Counted from the stretch's first letter, positions 17,511 through 27,403 are shown. The stretch: DNA of 64,000 nucleotides from Haloarcula halobia (GCF_029338255.1 NZ_CP119787.1:2991631-3055630); one strand, 5' to 3'. Notes: a model not told the origin generated them from the sequence alone. Made by a program: numbers and translations.

Positions 17511-18761
17511 CTACTCGGCGGTGGCGGGCGCGGCCTCCTTGACGGCCTCGAGGTCGACTTCCTTCTCTAGGAGCATCTCCTTTTTCTCGGCGACCAGACG
17601 CTCCTCGCGGATGAGCTTCTTGAACTTCGACTGCTGGGAGAGGTCACCGATGAGCACGCCGCCGATGAGCTGGCCGTTCTCGAAGGCGAGACGGCGCCAC
17701 TCGCTGTCGGAGTACTTCCGCGCGGCCTCGTCGTCACCGCGGGCCGGGTGGCCAAAGGAGAGGAACGGGAAGTCGAAGTGCGTGATCGAGTACGAGGAGA
17801 CCCAGCGGAACTCGCGTTCCTCGCCGTCGGCGACCATGTTCTGGCCGGCGACCGAGCCCTGCTCTTTCGCCGATCCCCACGCGCCGTTCTGGGCGCGGGC
17901 GTTCAGGATGGTGTCGTAGAACTGCGTGATGTCCCCCGCCGCGTAGACGTCCTCGGCGGCGGTCTGCATGTACTCGTCGACGACGACGCCGTCGTCGAGC
18001 TCGATGTCGGTGCCGCCGAGGAACTCCGTGTTGAAATCGAGGCCGATGGCGACCCCGGCCCACTCGCCGTCGTAGTGGTTACCGTCGGGGTCGACGGCAC
18101 CGGTGACGTGGCCGTCGTCGTCGACCTCGAAGTGGTCGACGCCGGACTCGAAGACCGGTTCGACGCCGTTCTCGCGCAGGGCGTCGTGGATGATCTCCGC
18201 GCCGTCTTTCGAGAGCGCGTAGCGCCACCAGCGGTTGCCACGCATCAGGTACTTCGCGTCGACTCCCTGTGCGGCACAGACCGCCGCCAGGTCGATTCCC
18301 AGCAGGCCGGCGCCGACGATGATGCCCTGCTCGGCGTCCTCGGCGTGTTCGGCGATGCGGCGGGCGTCCTGGAACGTCCAGAAGTGGTCGATACCGTCGG
18401 CGTCGGAGTTCTCGACGGGCAGCTGGGCGGGCGTCCCGCCGGTGGCGACGAGGAGCTTGTCGTACTCGTAGGTGTCGCCCGTGTGGGTGTTGACCTCGTG
18501 AGCGTCGGTGTCGATGTCGGTCACGTGGGTGTTGAGCTGCAGGTCGATGTCGCGGTCGTCGTACCACTCGGGGTCGTGGATGGAGATGGGGGCCTCGGGG
18601 AGCTTGCCCTTCGCGAACTCCTTGATGAGGATACGGTTGTACAGCGCCTCGCCCTCGTCGGTGAGGACGGTCACTGACGCGTCCGGGTCCTTCTCCCGGA
18701 TTGTCTCGGCCGCGGAGGCTCCCGCGATGCCGTCACCGATAATCACGTGCGACGTGCTCAT
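17511..18761 (-). CDS. FAD-dependent pyridine nucleotide-disulphide oxidoreductase
   Basis: 416 aa. FAD-binding GDGIAGASAAETI at residues 9-21, ATGG motif LLVATGGTPAQLP, NAD(P)-binding IIVGAGLLGIDLAAVCAAQG and the second FAD motif DVYAAGDITQFYD. The C-terminal GGVLIGDLSQQSKFKKLI segment resembles rubredoxin- or nitrite-reductase-type oxidoreductases. No redox-active disulphide is seen. ATG 18761 was chosen because the glycine motif follows at once; longer in-frame extensions lack family features. The electron acceptor is unknown. Confidence 0.85.
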   Translation of the reverse strand: MSTSHVIIGDGIAGASAAETIREKDPDASVTVLTDEGEALYNRILIKEFAKGKLPEAPISIHDPEWYDDRDIDLQLNTHVTDIDTDAHEVNTHTGDTYEYDKLLVATGGTPAQLPVENSDADGIDHFWTFQDARRIAEHAEDAEQGIIVGAGLLGIDLAAVCAAQGVDAKYLMRGNRWWRYALSKDGAEIIHDALRENGVEPVFESGVDHFEVDDDGHVTGAVDPDGNHYDGEWAGVAIGLDFNTEFLGGTDIELDDGVVVDEYMQTAAEDVYAAGDITQFYDTILNARAQNGAWGSAKEQGSVAGQNMVADGEEREFRWVSSYSITHFDFPFLSFGHPARGDDEAARKYSDSEWRRLAFENGQLIGGVLIGDLSQQSKFKKLIREERLVAEKKEMLLEKEVDLEAVKEAAPATAE

Positions 18762-18891
18762 GCACGACGGTAGAGGATAGGGCCTAATGTGGATTGCTAT
18801 CTGGGTATCGTTTGCGAGAGCCCACAGAGGGCGGTCGAGAGCGGGTAGAGTCGAGGATTTCAAGACCACACGGTCCATAGTCCGGGGCGAG

Positions 18892-19494
18892 ATGAAGCTC
18901 CACCAGAACCCGCGCCACTGGGCGAGCAAGAAGGCGCTGACCACCCCCGGCATCCGGTCGGTCGCCAACTACGGGCTCGTGAAACTCCACACCAAGATAT
19001 TCCTCGGGAAGGCCGACGAGGCCCGCCGGGAGGAACGGCGCGACCATCTCGACGACTTCTTCGACGCCACGATGGACACCTACGTGGCGGCGCTCCAGGC
19101 CGACTACTCCGAGGCCGAGGCCCGCGAGATAACCCACCTCCAGGCCAACTTCGACTTCTACAACCACGGGTGGACCGAGATGATGGAGATCCCCGTCGAC
19201 GAACTCGAGACCCACTACGAGCGCTACGCCGACTTCTTCGAGACACACGACATCACCATCGACGACCCGCTCGGAGCCTTCGCGCCGGCCGACGGCGTCA
19301 CCGAGGCCCCATCGACCCCCGAGCGACTCGACGACCCAGAGCACCCCCACGCCGTCGGCGGGTTCGCCGACGACGTCTACGTCGAGACGGAGGACGGCGA
19401 CGTGGTCGTCGGCGGGACCGAGGAACCCGAGGACGTCAGCGTCACCGACTCGCCGGTCGTCGACGACGACGTCGAGAACGCCCGGAGCGACTGA
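18892..19494 (+). CDS. DUF6149-type haloarchaeal protein
   Basis: 200 aa. MKLHQNPRHWASKKALTTPG, then a helical core (YVAALQADYSEAEAREITHL, NFDFYNHGWTEMMEIP, HYERYADFFETHDI) and an acidic, likely disordered tail from about residue 130. It matches my recollection of DUF6149; function is unknown. It is divergent from the FAD oxidoreductase and converges with the lipoprotein pair. Confidence 0.78.
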   Translation: MKLHQNPRHWASKKALTTPGIRSVANYGLVKLHTKIFLGKADEARREERRDHLDDFFDATMDTYVAALQADYSEAEAREITHLQANFDFYNHGWTEMMEIPVDELETHYERYADFFETHDITIDDPLGAFAPADGVTEAPSTPERLDDPEHPHAVGGFADDVYVETEDGDVVVGGTEEPEDVSVTDSPVVDDDVENARSD

Positions 19495-19507
19495 GCCGGG
19501 GCCCCGC

Positions 19508-20254
19508 TCACCGGGAGCGTTCCGCGCCACGGACGTCGATGACGAACGGCGCCTGTAACGCGACGAGCCGTCCCCCCTCGTGGAAGCCGTGGACCCCGAA
19601 CGAGTAGATGCCCTCCACGGCGTCGATGCTGACGGTCCGCCGGACGGACCGCTCGGCGGGCGTCTCGTTCGCGGTCCCGTCGTCCGTCGCGTTCGCGGCC
19701 TCGGTTCGCTCGCCCGCCTCCCCGTCCGCGGTCACCGTCGGCCCTGGCGACGCCTCGCCGTCCGACCCGAGCGCGAGCGTCCAGGTGACCACCTCGTCGG
19801 CGCCGACCGCGAGTCTCCTGTCGCGGCGCCCCTTCGCGAGGACGTTCCAGCCGCCCGGGTCGTTCCGAGCGAGCAGCCACCGCCCGATCCGTGTCTCGAA
19901 GGCTGTCGTCGAGCGGTTCGTGAGGGTAAACGAGAGCGCGTCGTCGGCGCGTCGGGCCGGGCCGAGGACGAACGGATTCTGGTCGGGGTACAGCTCGAGG
20001 CCGCCCGAGTAGGCCCGCGGCGAGCAGACGTACACGTCCGCGTCGCCGGGGAGCAACGGACAGCCCAGCGACGAGGGGAACTGGAAGACCGACACGGGGG
20101 TCGAGGCGGCCGTCGCCACCGTCGCTCGCTCGTCGTCGGTGGGGACCGGCGCGGGCGTGACCGAGCGCCTGCGCTCCGGCGTCGTGCGCCCGGGACACCC
20201 GGCCAGGGCGCCGAGCGAGGCCCCCACCGACGCGAGCAGTGCTCGACGACGCAT
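19508..20254 (-). CDS. Tat-type lipoprotein with VTPAPVPT linker (pair member 1)
   Basis: 248 aa. Arg-rich signal (MRRRALLASVGASLGALAGC) with lipobox LAGC, Cys at about 20, suggesting export by Tat and lipid anchoring. A short linker with SVTPAPVPTDDE leads to a beta-rich exported domain (LSFTLTNRSTTAFETRIGRW) ending IYSFGVHGFHEGG. It shares layout and several motifs with the next gene upstream (20306-20923), so the two are probably tandem paralogs. Function is unknown. Confidence 0.75.
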   Translation of the reverse strand: MRRRALLASVGASLGALAGCPGRTTPERRRSVTPAPVPTDDERATVATAASTPVSVFQFPSSLGCPLLPGDADVYVCSPRAYSGGLELYPDQNPFVLGPARRADDALSFTLTNRSTTAFETRIGRWLLARNDPGGWNVLAKGRRDRRLAVGADEVVTWTLALGSDGEASPGPTVTADGEAGERTEAANATDDGTANETPAERSVRRTVSIDAVEGIYSFGVHGFHEGGRLVALQAPFVIDVRGAERSR

Positions 20255-20305
20255 ACGTCCCGTAGACGGTCCAGCAGTATGGGTTGCTCGCTCCGTCCGC
20301 CGGGC

Positions 20306-20923
20306 TCACCCGTTCGAGACGACGTCGAACATGGCGAGACACTCGGAGTAGAGCGACGAGGCGTCCCCGACCGTCTGGACGCCCAGGGCGTACCGCCCCG
20401 GCGAGAGGTCGGCAACGACTGACTCGATGCGGTCGGTGCTGTAGTGTTCGACGGTGTCAAGCACCCAGTAGAACCGCTCGCCGGATTCGAGGCGGCGGAC
20501 CGGGTCCCGCCCGGCGGCCGTCGCGACGCTCGTCCACTCGTCCCCGCGCTTTCGCAGGAGGTGCCAGCTGTCGGCGAACACCGAGAGGGCCCCGCTGGCG
20601 GTCCACTGGAGCGTGAACCGCATCGGCGTGAGGAGGCGGCCGCCGTCCAGGCGTGCGACGGCCCGATCCGGCGTCAGTCTGAGGCTGGCGTCCGATGGCT
20701 GGGTGTGTGAACAGACGGTCTGGTGGGTGCGGTGGTCGATGGTCGGACAGCCCTCCGTCGCGAAGCGGCGGCGGCCGACGCCGGGCGTCGATTCCTCGGT
20801 CGGCACCGGCGCGGGGGTCACCGTCTCCCGGTCCGCCGGGTCGTCGCTCCCGCGGCCGGCAGCGAAGCCGCCACACCCGGCGAACAGACCTGTCACCCCA
20901 GCGAGGAACGCGCGGCGTCGCAT
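20306..20923 (-). CDS. Tat-type lipoprotein with VTPAPVPT linker (pair member 2)
   Basis: 205 aa. Signal MRRRAFLAGVTGLFAGCGG with lipobox FAGC, then ETVTPAPVPTEES. The exported domain has MRFTLQWTASGALSVFADSW and HLLRKRGDEWTSVA, aligning with LSFTL...RWLLARNDPGGWNVLA of the downstream paralog, and ends GRYALGVQTVG. Probably a surface-anchored protein of unknown role, co-transcribed with its paralog (51-nt gap). Confidence 0.75.
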   Translation of the reverse strand: MRRRAFLAGVTGLFAGCGGFAAGRGSDDPADRETVTPAPVPTEESTPGVGRRRFATEGCPTIDHRTHQTVCSHTQPSDASLRLTPDRAVARLDGGRLLTPMRFTLQWTASGALSVFADSWHLLRKRGDEWTSVATAAGRDPVRRLESGERFYWVLDTVEHYSTDRIESVVADLSPGRYALGVQTVGDASSLYSECLAMFDVVSNG

Positions 20924-20986
20924 ACCCGGCGTACGGACCGAACCCTCAAGAGTGCCATGTTCCTGCGGGAGTGGGTGCGGTGGGCG

Positions 20987-22339
20987 CTACTCCCGGCCGA
21001 CCGACTGCTCGACGCCGGGCGCGGTGGGCTCCTGCTCTGCGATGCGGTCGGCACACTCGTAGCCGGCGACGATGGCGCCGTTGAGGCTCCGCTCGGGGTA
21101 CTGCGCCCGGGAGGCCATCCCGGCGTAGTAGACGCCCTCGGCCACCGCCTCGCCCAGGTCGTAGGGGACGACCATGTCGAGGTAGCCCCGCTCGTACACC
21201 GGCGCTGTCCGGGGGTTGCGCGCCGTGCGGACCCAGTTGACCGACTCGCGGTCGAAGTCGGGAAAGAGGTCCTCGATGCCCGCGAGCCACGTCTCGCGAA
21301 CCGCGTCGTCGTCCTGCTGCCAGATGTCCTCCGTGGGCTCCTGGACGTAGCGGGCGACGTAGAGCAGGTGCTCGCCGCCGTAGCGCTCGGCCGGGACGAA
21401 GTTCGTGTGCTCGATGAGCGCGCCGAAGGGCGCCTCGTCGGCGATGTTGAGCCAGTAGGTGTCAAGCAGCGACTCGTCCATGCTGACGACCGAGCAGACG
21501 GTCCCCTGGAAGTCGATGTCGCAGGGGTAGCCCGTCAGGTCCTCGAGGACGTTCGGCATCGTCGCGACGACGACGCCGTCGACGTCGAGGGTCCGGGTCC
21601 CGTCGTCGCTCGCTGCGGTCAGGGCCGAGGCGCGGCCGTCCGTCGTCTCGAGGCCGGTGACCCGCGTCCCCGACTCGACGTGCTCCGGGCCGACGGCGTC
21701 GACCAGGGCGTCGAGCAGGCGGCCGAACCCGCCGTCGAGATAGCCCAGGATCTCGCCGTTCAGGATGTCCCGTTCGCCCCGGAACTTCACCCGGCCAAGG
21801 AGCCACGCGGCGCTGACGTCGTCTTTCCGGTCGCCGAACTTCGCGTCCAGCAGCGGTTCGAAGAAGTTGTCGTAGACCCCCCGCGTCGTGTGCTCGACGA
21901 CGAACTCCTCGATGGGGACGTCCTCGTAGTCCTCCAGGCGCTCGTAACTGTCGAAGGAGGGGACGCCGCCCCGGACGTCGACGTCCAGGACGAGCATCCC
22001 CAGGCGGAACGTGTCGTACAGCGAGAGGTGCGGGTAGGCCAGGATCTCCCAGGGGGTGTCCATCGGGTGGACGACGCCGTCGACGTAGTAGGCGTTCTCC
22101 CCGACGCGCCACGCCACGTCGTCGCCCAGGCCAAGTTCCGCGGCCAGTTCGACGATGGTCTCCTCGGACTTCGAGAGGTGGTGGTAGAACTTCTCGATGG
22201 GATCGCCGGCCGTCTCGTAGACGGCGGCCAACCCGCCCAGGTCGTCGCTGGCCTCGAACACCCGGACCTCGTGGCCGCGCTGTTGCAGCCGATAGGCCGC
22301 AGCCAGTCCGGCGATGCCGCCGCCGACGACGCCAATCAT
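20987..22339 (-). CDS. FAD-dependent amine-oxidase/protoporphyrinogen-oxidase-like protein
   Basis: 450 aa. The start MIGVVGGGIAGLAAAYRLQQ is the FAD-binding beta-alpha-beta fold, with EVRVFEASDDLGGLAAVYET following. The C-terminal FAD segment is VYYAGMASRAQYPERSLNGA. Layout fits the NAD(P)/FAD flavoprotein family containing amine oxidases, phytoene desaturases and UDP-galactopyranose-mutase-like proteins. Haloarchaeal members are often near lipid or glycan genes, but none is adjacent here. Substrate unknown. Confidence 0.8.
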   Translation of the reverse strand: MIGVVGGGIAGLAAAYRLQQRGHEVRVFEASDDLGGLAAVYETAGDPIEKFYHHLSKSEETIVELAAELGLGDDVAWRVGENAYYVDGVVHPMDTPWEILAYPHLSLYDTFRLGMLVLDVDVRGGVPSFDSYERLEDYEDVPIEEFVVEHTTRGVYDNFFEPLLDAKFGDRKDDVSAAWLLGRVKFRGERDILNGEILGYLDGGFGRLLDALVDAVGPEHVESGTRVTGLETTDGRASALTAASDDGTRTLDVDGVVVATMPNVLEDLTGYPCDIDFQGTVCSVVSMDESLLDTYWLNIADEAPFGALIEHTNFVPAERYGGEHLLYVARYVQEPTEDIWQQDDDAVRETWLAGIEDLFPDFDRESVNWVRTARNPRTAPVYERGYLDMVVPYDLGEAVAEGVYYAGMASRAQYPERSLNGAIVAGYECADRIAEQEPTAPGVEQSVGRE

Positions 22340-22452
22340 ACCCCGGGATACCCGGGGCCCGCGGATTTACCTTGTGTTTTTGGGCTGTCACCCCGTGGCC
22401 GGGGTTGAAGCGGTTCGCTACCTTTTTGCCGTCACTGGAAAAATTCGCAGGC

Positions 22453-23328
22453 ATGCTGACCGTCCGGGCGCCGGCGACCAGCGCGAACCTCGGGAGTGGC
22501 TTCGACGTCTTCGGCGTCGCGCTGGAGCGGCCGGCGGACATCGTCCGCCTCTCGAAGGCCGACCGGACGACGATCGAGGTGGTGGGCGCGGGGAGCCAGT
22601 TCATCCCCGAGGACCCGGAGAAGAACACCGTCGGTGCCGTCGCAGAGGCCCTCGAGGCGCCCGCACACATCCAGATAGACAAGGGGGTCCGCCCGGCCTC
22701 GGGGCTCGGGTCCTCGGCCGCCAGCGCCGCCGCGGCGGCCGTCGGCCTCAACGAACTGTACGACCGGGGGTACACGCGCGAGGAACTGGTCCCCGTCGCC
22801 GCGAAGGGCGAGGCCGTCGTCTCCGGGGACGCCCACGACGACAACGTCGCGCCCTCCATCATGGGCGGGTTCACCATCGCGACGCCCGACGGCGTCACCC
22901 AGGTCGACGCGGACATCCCGCTGGTGGCCTGTCTGCCGGACATCGTCGTCTCGACGCGGGACGCCCGCCGGGTGGTCCCCGAGCAGGCCCGCGTCGAGCA
23001 ACTGGTCGAGACCGTCGGGAACGCGGCGACGCTGACGACCGGGATGCACCGGGACGACCCCGAACTGGTCGGCCGGGGGATGCACGACACCATCGTGACC
23101 CCGGCACGGGCGAAGCTCATCGACGGCTACGCACAGGTCCGGGAGGCCGCGCTCGCGGCGGGCGCGACCGGCGTCACCATCTCCGGGGCCGGTCCCACCG
23201 TCATCGCGGCGTGTCACGCCGGCGACCAGCGGGCCATCGCGAGCGCGATGCTCGACGCGTTCGGCGACCGGGGTGTCGACGCCCGCGTCTACCAGACGCA
23301 CATCGGGTCGGGCGCGGAGCTGTTCTGA
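22453..23328 (+). CDS. thrB: Homoserine kinase
   Basis: 291 aa GHMP kinase. N-terminal VRAPATSANLGSGFDVFGVA, ATP-binding PASGLGSSAASAAAAAVGLN and C-terminal GVTISGAGPTVIAAC are the three GHMP motifs in homoserine-kinase form. It phosphorylates homoserine for threonine synthesis. ATG 22453 begins the family-typical MLTVRAPATSANLG. No other threonine gene is nearby. Confidence 0.93.
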   Translation: MLTVRAPATSANLGSGFDVFGVALERPADIVRLSKADRTTIEVVGAGSQFIPEDPEKNTVGAVAEALEAPAHIQIDKGVRPASGLGSSAASAAAAAVGLNELYDRGYTREELVPVAAKGEAVVSGDAHDDNVAPSIMGGFTIATPDGVTQVDADIPLVACLPDIVVSTRDARRVVPEQARVEQLVETVGNAATLTTGMHRDDPELVGRGMHDTIVTPARAKLIDGYAQVREAALAAGATGVTISGAGPTVIAACHAGDQRAIASAMLDAFGDRGVDARVYQTHIGSGAELF

Positions 23329-23335
23329 GGCGCGG

Positions 23336-23551
23336 CTACCAGAATCCCAGGTCGCGCTCGCTGGGCGTCTCGTCCATCGGGGTGTCGCAGTCGGGGCAGG
23401 TGTCCCGCTCCTCGACGATGAACGTCCGCTCGCAGTCCGGGCAGGTACGCAGGATAGTCGTCGTCGGTTCCGGACCGTCGTCGGTGCCGTCCGTTTCCTC
23501 CTCTGTACCGTGGAAGAGCGTCAACACTTGTCGAAGCAGCGAGGACCCCAT
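23336..23551 (-). CDS. Small zinc-ribbon protein
   Basis: 71 aa. Two CPDC motifs (TCPDCERTFIVEERDTCPDC) form a compact zinc ribbon after an acidic N-terminal half. ATG 23551 follows an AT-rich promoter-like stretch at about 23555-23600. The in-frame extension toward 23740 overlaps adk on the other strand and was rejected. Function is unknown; zinc ribbons of this size often bind nucleic acid or partner proteins. Confidence 0.75.
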   Translation of the reverse strand: MGSSLLRQVLTLFHGTEEETDGTDDGPEPTTTILRTCPDCERTFIVEERDTCPDCDTPMDETPSERDLGFW

Positions 23552-23672
23552 CACGCGTAGAATTGTTGACTGTACTGATATTCTTTTTGACCGAATTGAT
23601 CCGGGTGCGGCGACCGACTGACACCGGCGCGGTTTGGACAACCATTTAACCGGCGCCCGAGAACCGGCGACT

Positions 23673-24323
23673 ATGTCGAACCCGCGAATCCTGATTCTGG
23701 GCCCGCCGGGAGCGGGCAAGGGGACACAGAGCGCGAACATCGCCGAGACCTACGGCGTCGAGCACATCACGACCGGCGACGCGCTCCGCGCGAACAAGGA
23801 CATGGACATCAGCGACATGGACACGGAGTACGACACCCCCCGCGAGTACATGGAGGCCGGCGACCTCGTGCCCGACGCGGTGGTCAACGCCATCGTCGAC
23901 GAGGCGCTGAACTCGGCCGACGGCTTCGTGCTGGACGGCTACCCGCGCAACCTCGAACAGGCCGAGGAGCTCGAGGACATGACCGACCTCGACGTGATCC
24001 TCTCGCTCGAGGTCCCCCGCGAGGAACTGGTCGACCGCCTCACCGGCCGACGGGTGTGTGACGACTGCGGCGCGAACTTCCACGTCGAGTTCAGCCCGCC
24101 CGAGGAACCGGGCGTCTGTGACGAGTGTGGCGGCGACCTCATCCAGCGCGACGACGACAACGAGGAGTCCGTGCGCAACCGCCTGGACGTCTTCGACGAG
24201 AACACGGCGCCGGTCATCGCCCACTACGAGGACCACTCCGGATTCGTCGCTATCGACGGCGAACAGGCGCCAGACAGCGTCTGGGCGGATATCCGGGCCG
24301 CCATCGACGCCGAGACGGCCTGA
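23673..24323 (+). CDS. adk: Adenylate kinase
   Basis: 216 aa. P-loop [18 protein letters not shown] at the start, AMP-binding [16 protein letters not shown], and a LID domain with four cysteines (CDDCGANFH and CDECGG) that should hold zinc. It balances ATP, ADP and AMP. It opens the conserved archaeal row adk - DUF106 - cmk - cbf5. ATG 23673 is preferred over 23634; a TATA-like CATTTAACC lies about 28 nt above it. Confidence 0.95.
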   Translation: MSNPRILILGPPGAGKGTQSANIAETYGVEHITTGDALRANKDMDISDMDTEYDTPREYMEAGDLVPDAVVNAIVDEALNSADGFVLDGYPRNLEQAEELEDMTDLDVILSLEVPREELVDRLTGRRVCDDCGANFHVEFSPPEEPGVCDECGGDLIQRDDDNEESVRNRLDVFDENTAPVIAHYEDHSGFVAIDGEQAPDSVWADIRAAIDAETA

Positions 24324-24381
24324 TATCGCTCGCGAACGAACAGTAAAAACTTGATAAGCCGCCGTCGCTGAATACACCGTA

Positions 24382-25278
24382 ATGGCAAGCACCGCGCCGA
24401 AGGTAGAACGGCTCGCCGACGACGGCGAGGAGCTGACCGAGGCGCTCGCGACGGCGCTCTCGGTCGCAGAGGAGAAGGGCACAGTCACCTGGGCCGACGT
24501 CAGCGACGATCTCACGAGCGGCGAGTGGGGCCGACTCATCGAGTCGGGCCTGCTCGTCGACGCCGACGGCGAGGGGTTCGTCATCGAGGACCCGGAGGGC
24601 GTCCGCGATGCGCTCTCGGAGTCGGAGGCGGCACCCAGCGAGGACGACGACGGGGACGGGGGCTGGTCGACCTGGGACAAGCTGGCCGGCCTGGCGACGC
24701 TCGGCCTCTTTGCCGGGTACTCCATCAACTCCGTCCGGGACGCCATCGGTGGCGTCCTCGACATCGCGCTGGGGCCGCTGGCCAACATCCTCCCCTTCTA
24801 TCTCGTCATCCTGGTCCTGGCGGTCATCACCGGCGCGAACTCCACCATCCTGCAGGACAACCTCATGGACATGTCCGGGATGGGCGACCACCAGGAGAAG
24901 ATGGAGGACCTCAAGGAGCGCCGCAAGAAGGCCAAGGAACGCGACGACCAGGAGGCCCTGGACAAGCTCGAGAAAGAGCAGATGGAACTCATGTCCGACC
25001 AGATGGGCATGTTCAAGAAACAGTTCCGCCCGATGGTCTGGATCATGCTCATCAACATCCCCATCTTCCTGTGGATCTACTGGATGGTCTTCGGTCCCGG
25101 CCTGTCGGGCCTCCAGTCGCCCGTGGCCGTCCTGCCTATCATCGGTGAGGTCACCACCTGGAAGGCCGGCGCCGTTGGCCCGATGCAGGCCTGGATCGTC
25201 TGGTACTTCCTGTGCTCGCTCTCCTTTACCCAGGTCATCAGGAAGGCGCTGAACGTCAAGACGTCCCCGACCGGGTAG
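24382..25278 (+). CDS. EMC3/TMCO1 (DUF106) family membrane protein insertase
   Basis: 298 aa. A winged-helix-like N-terminal part (about 1-80) precedes the DUF106 core: helix at about 130-155, a charged coiled coil ([17 protein letters not shown], about 175-205), the [20 protein letters not shown] segment and two more helices. DUF106 is the archaeal member of the Oxa1/YidC/EMC3 superfamily, which inserts membrane proteins. Its place between adk and cmk is conserved in archaea. The N-terminal extension is less common. Confidence 0.9.
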   Translation: MASTAPKVERLADDGEELTEALATALSVAEEKGTVTWADVSDDLTSGEWGRLIESGLLVDADGEGFVIEDPEGVRDALSESEAAPSEDDDGDGGWSTWDKLAGLATLGLFAGYSINSVRDAIGGVLDIALGPLANILPFYLVILVLAVITGANSTILQDNLMDMSGMGDHQEKMEDLKERRKKAKERDDQEALDKLEKEQMELMSDQMGMFKKQFRPMVWIMLINIPIFLWIYWMVFGPGLSGLQSPVAVLPIIGEVTTWKAGAVGPMQAWIVWYFLCSLSFTQVIRKALNVKTSPTG

Positions 25279-25319
25279 GAACAGACAGCCTCTTTTACGC
25301 GGGTCACGCGAACTCGGAT

Positions 25320-25898
25320 ATGTTGATCACAGTCTCCGGGCCGGCCGGGAGCGGCAAGAGCACGCTCGCGAAGAGCCTCGCCGACGCCCTGGGGTACGAA
25401 CACGTCAGCGGCGGGGACATCTTCCGCTCGCTGGCAGAGGACCGGGGGATGACGCCCCTGGAGCTGAACAAGGCCGCCGAGGAGGACGACCAGATCGACC
25501 GTGACCTGGACCGCCGCCTGCGCAACATCGCAGAGGAGCGCGACGACCTGGTCCTCGAGTCCCGGCTGGCGGGGTGGATGGCCGGCGAGTACGCCGACAT
25601 GAAACTCTGGCTCACGGCGCCACTGGACGTCCGCGCCGACCGCATCGCCACCCGGGAGAACAAGCCCTTCGAGCAGGCCCGCACGGAGACCCGCGAGCGA
25701 GGCGCCAGCGAGGCCCAGCGCTACAGCGACTACTACGACATCGACTTCGACGACCTCTCCATCTACGACCTCTCGGTGAACACGGCCCGCTGGGATCCCC
25801 AGGGCGTCCTCAGTGTCACCCTGCACGCCGTCGAGTCCTACAGCCCCGACGGCGACGAGGGCAAGGCACCCATCGAGGACGTCCGCTACGAGTTCTGA
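25320..25898 (+). CDS. cmk: (d)CMP kinase
   Basis: 192 aa. P-loop [20 protein letters not shown] at the start, then [18 protein letters not shown] and [18 protein letters not shown]. This is the compact archaeal cytidylate kinase, which phosphorylates CMP and dCMP. It follows DUF106 by 41 nt and precedes cbf5 by 4 nt, so the three are probably one transcript. Confidence 0.93.
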   Translation: MLITVSGPAGSGKSTLAKSLADALGYEHVSGGDIFRSLAEDRGMTPLELNKAAEEDDQIDRDLDRRLRNIAEERDDLVLESRLAGWMAGEYADMKLWLTAPLDVRADRIATRENKPFEQARTETRERGASEAQRYSDYYDIDFDDLSIYDLSVNTARWDPQGVLSVTLHAVESYSPDGDEGKAPIEDVRYEF

Positions 25899-25902
25899 AC
25901 CG

Positions 25903-26793
25903 ATGTCCCTCCGTGACCCACCTGACGACCGCTCGCCCGACGACCTGCTCGCGTTCGGCGTCGTCAACCTCGACAAGCCCCCCGGCCCCTCGGCCCACCA
26001 GGTCGCCGGGTGGGTCCGCGACGCCACCGGCCAGGAGCGGGTCGCCCACGGGGGGACCCTCGACCCGAAGGTAACCGGCTGTCTCCCCACCCTGCTGGGC
26101 GACGCCGCCCGGATGGCCCGGATCTTCGACGAGGCCGAGAAGGAGTACGTCGCCGTCCTCGAGCTCCACGAGACGGCGCCCGCGGACTTCGACGACGTCG
26201 TCGCCGAGTTCGAGACCGAGCTCTACCAGAAACCGCCCCGAAAGAGCGCGGTCAAGCGAACGCTGCGCAGCCGCCGCATCCACGCACTGGACGTACTCGA
26301 GCGTGCCGACCGCCGGGCGCTCCTGCGGATTCGCTGCGAGTCGGGCACCTACGTCCGGAAGCTGTGTCACGACCTCGGCCTGGCGCTGGGGACCGGCGCC
26401 CACATGGGCGACCTCCGGCGCACCGCGACCGGGATCTTCGACGACTGCGACCTGGTGACGATGCACGACCTGGTCGACGCGCTGGCGTTCGCCGAGGAGG
26501 GCGACGACGCGCCCCTGCGTGAGGTCGTCCAGCCCGCCGAACGGGCGCTCGTGCACCTCCCTCGTGTGACCATCGCCCCGAGCGCCGCCCGCGAAGTCGC
26601 CAACGGCGCGCCCGTCTACGCCCCGGGCGTCCTCGACGTCGCCGACGCCGAGGTCGGCGACCGCACGCCCGACAGCGACGCGCTGGTGGCCTGTTACACC
26701 CCGGACGGAGCAGCCGTCTGTCTGGGGACGCTCGCGGGCGACCCGGCGGCCCAGTCGGGCGTCGTCGTGTCACTCGAGCGGGTGCTCGTATAG
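25903..26793 (+). CDS. truB: tRNA/rRNA pseudouridine synthase Cbf5 (TruB family)
   Basis: 296 aa. Catalytic Asp in HGGTLDPKVTGCLP, then QKPPRKSAVKRTLRSRRIH, RCESGTYVRKLCHDLG and HMGDLRRTATGIF. A PUA domain covers about 215-296. In archaea this is the catalytic subunit of box H/ACA ribonucleoproteins and can also make tRNA psi55. ATG 25903 is 4 nt past the cmk stop. Confidence 0.94.
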   Translation: MSLRDPPDDRSPDDLLAFGVVNLDKPPGPSAHQVAGWVRDATGQERVAHGGTLDPKVTGCLPTLLGDAARMARIFDEAEKEYVAVLELHETAPADFDDVVAEFETELYQKPPRKSAVKRTLRSRRIHALDVLERADRRALLRIRCESGTYVRKLCHDLGLALGTGAHMGDLRRTATGIFDDCDLVTMHDLVDALAFAEEGDDAPLREVVQPAERALVHLPRVTIAPSAAREVANGAPVYAPGVLDVADAEVGDRTPDSDALVACYTPDGAAVCLGTLAGDPAAQSGVVVSLERVLV

Positions 26794-27246
26794 CGGGCCC
26801 ACCGGCGGACAGACGCCGTCTGCAGCAAATCCGGTGTAGACTGGGGACGGATGGCACAAGAGACGGGGACCGACGTCGGGAGATGGCCGCCCGAGTGAGT
26901 CTCTGTGGCCGCTTGCTGTCGCTGCTCCCGTTCGTCCACGTCGTCCGGCACTCACAGATGCGCCTGGCGATGGCACTGGGCGTCCTCGCGCCAGCGGCCC
27001 TCGCCGGCCCTCTCGTGGCTGCCGGCCCCTGGCTCTACCGACGGGGGTTCCCGGCGTCGGGCCCCGCCCGCATCTCCCGGTGGACCTTCGCGGACGCTGG
27101 TCAACCGTGAGGCGGGCGCCGTCGAACTCACCGACACCAGCCCCCGCGGATCGGTGGCCGTGGTCCGGTTCCCCCGCGTCGACGACGTGCCCGCGGCGGC
27201 GGCGAAACGACACCCATAAGTCGGGGACCACCGTCTGCCGAAGTGC
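26794..27246. other. 453-nt stretch between cbf5 and tRNA-Pro; possible decayed small membrane gene
   Basis: A plus-strand frame at 26883-27110 encodes 75 residues with one hydrophobic stretch (MALGVLAPAALAGPLVAAGP). A different frame then reads NREAGAVELTDTSPRGSVAV up to a stop at 27219, which also looks protein-like. A frameshifted small membrane gene is possible but unproven. A tRNA promoter (CCCATAAG, about 27213-27220) lies at the end. Confidence 0.3.
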
Positions 27247-27317
27247 GGGACCGTGGGGTAGCGGTATCCTCGGCGCATGGGGTGCGTCGGACCTGAGTTC
27301 GAATCTCGGCGGTCCCA
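27247..27317 (+). tRNA. tRNA-Pro (anticodon GGG)
   Basis: 71-nt cloverleaf without intron. Acceptor GGGACCG pairs with CGGTCCC and is followed by discriminator A. Anticodon stem GGCGC / GCGTC (one G-U) carries loop ATGGGGT with anticodon GGG. The T arm is CTGAG-TTCGAAT-CTCGG and the variable loop is 5 nt. The D stem is weaker (one G-U and one mismatch). CCA is not encoded. A T-run follows (CCACTTTTTAC). Confidence 0.9.
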
Positions 27318-27403
27318 CTGCCACTTTTTACGGCGTCGCCCTTCCTCGCGAGCCGCCGGCTCGCTTCGGAGAGGGCTCCTTGTAAAAACGTGGGGAAAAA
27401 CGG

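Noticed and set aside
26883-27219. A small membrane gene after cbf5
   Set aside because: It needs a frameshift to make a sensible protein and I recognise no homolog; kept only as a low-confidence note for the gap.
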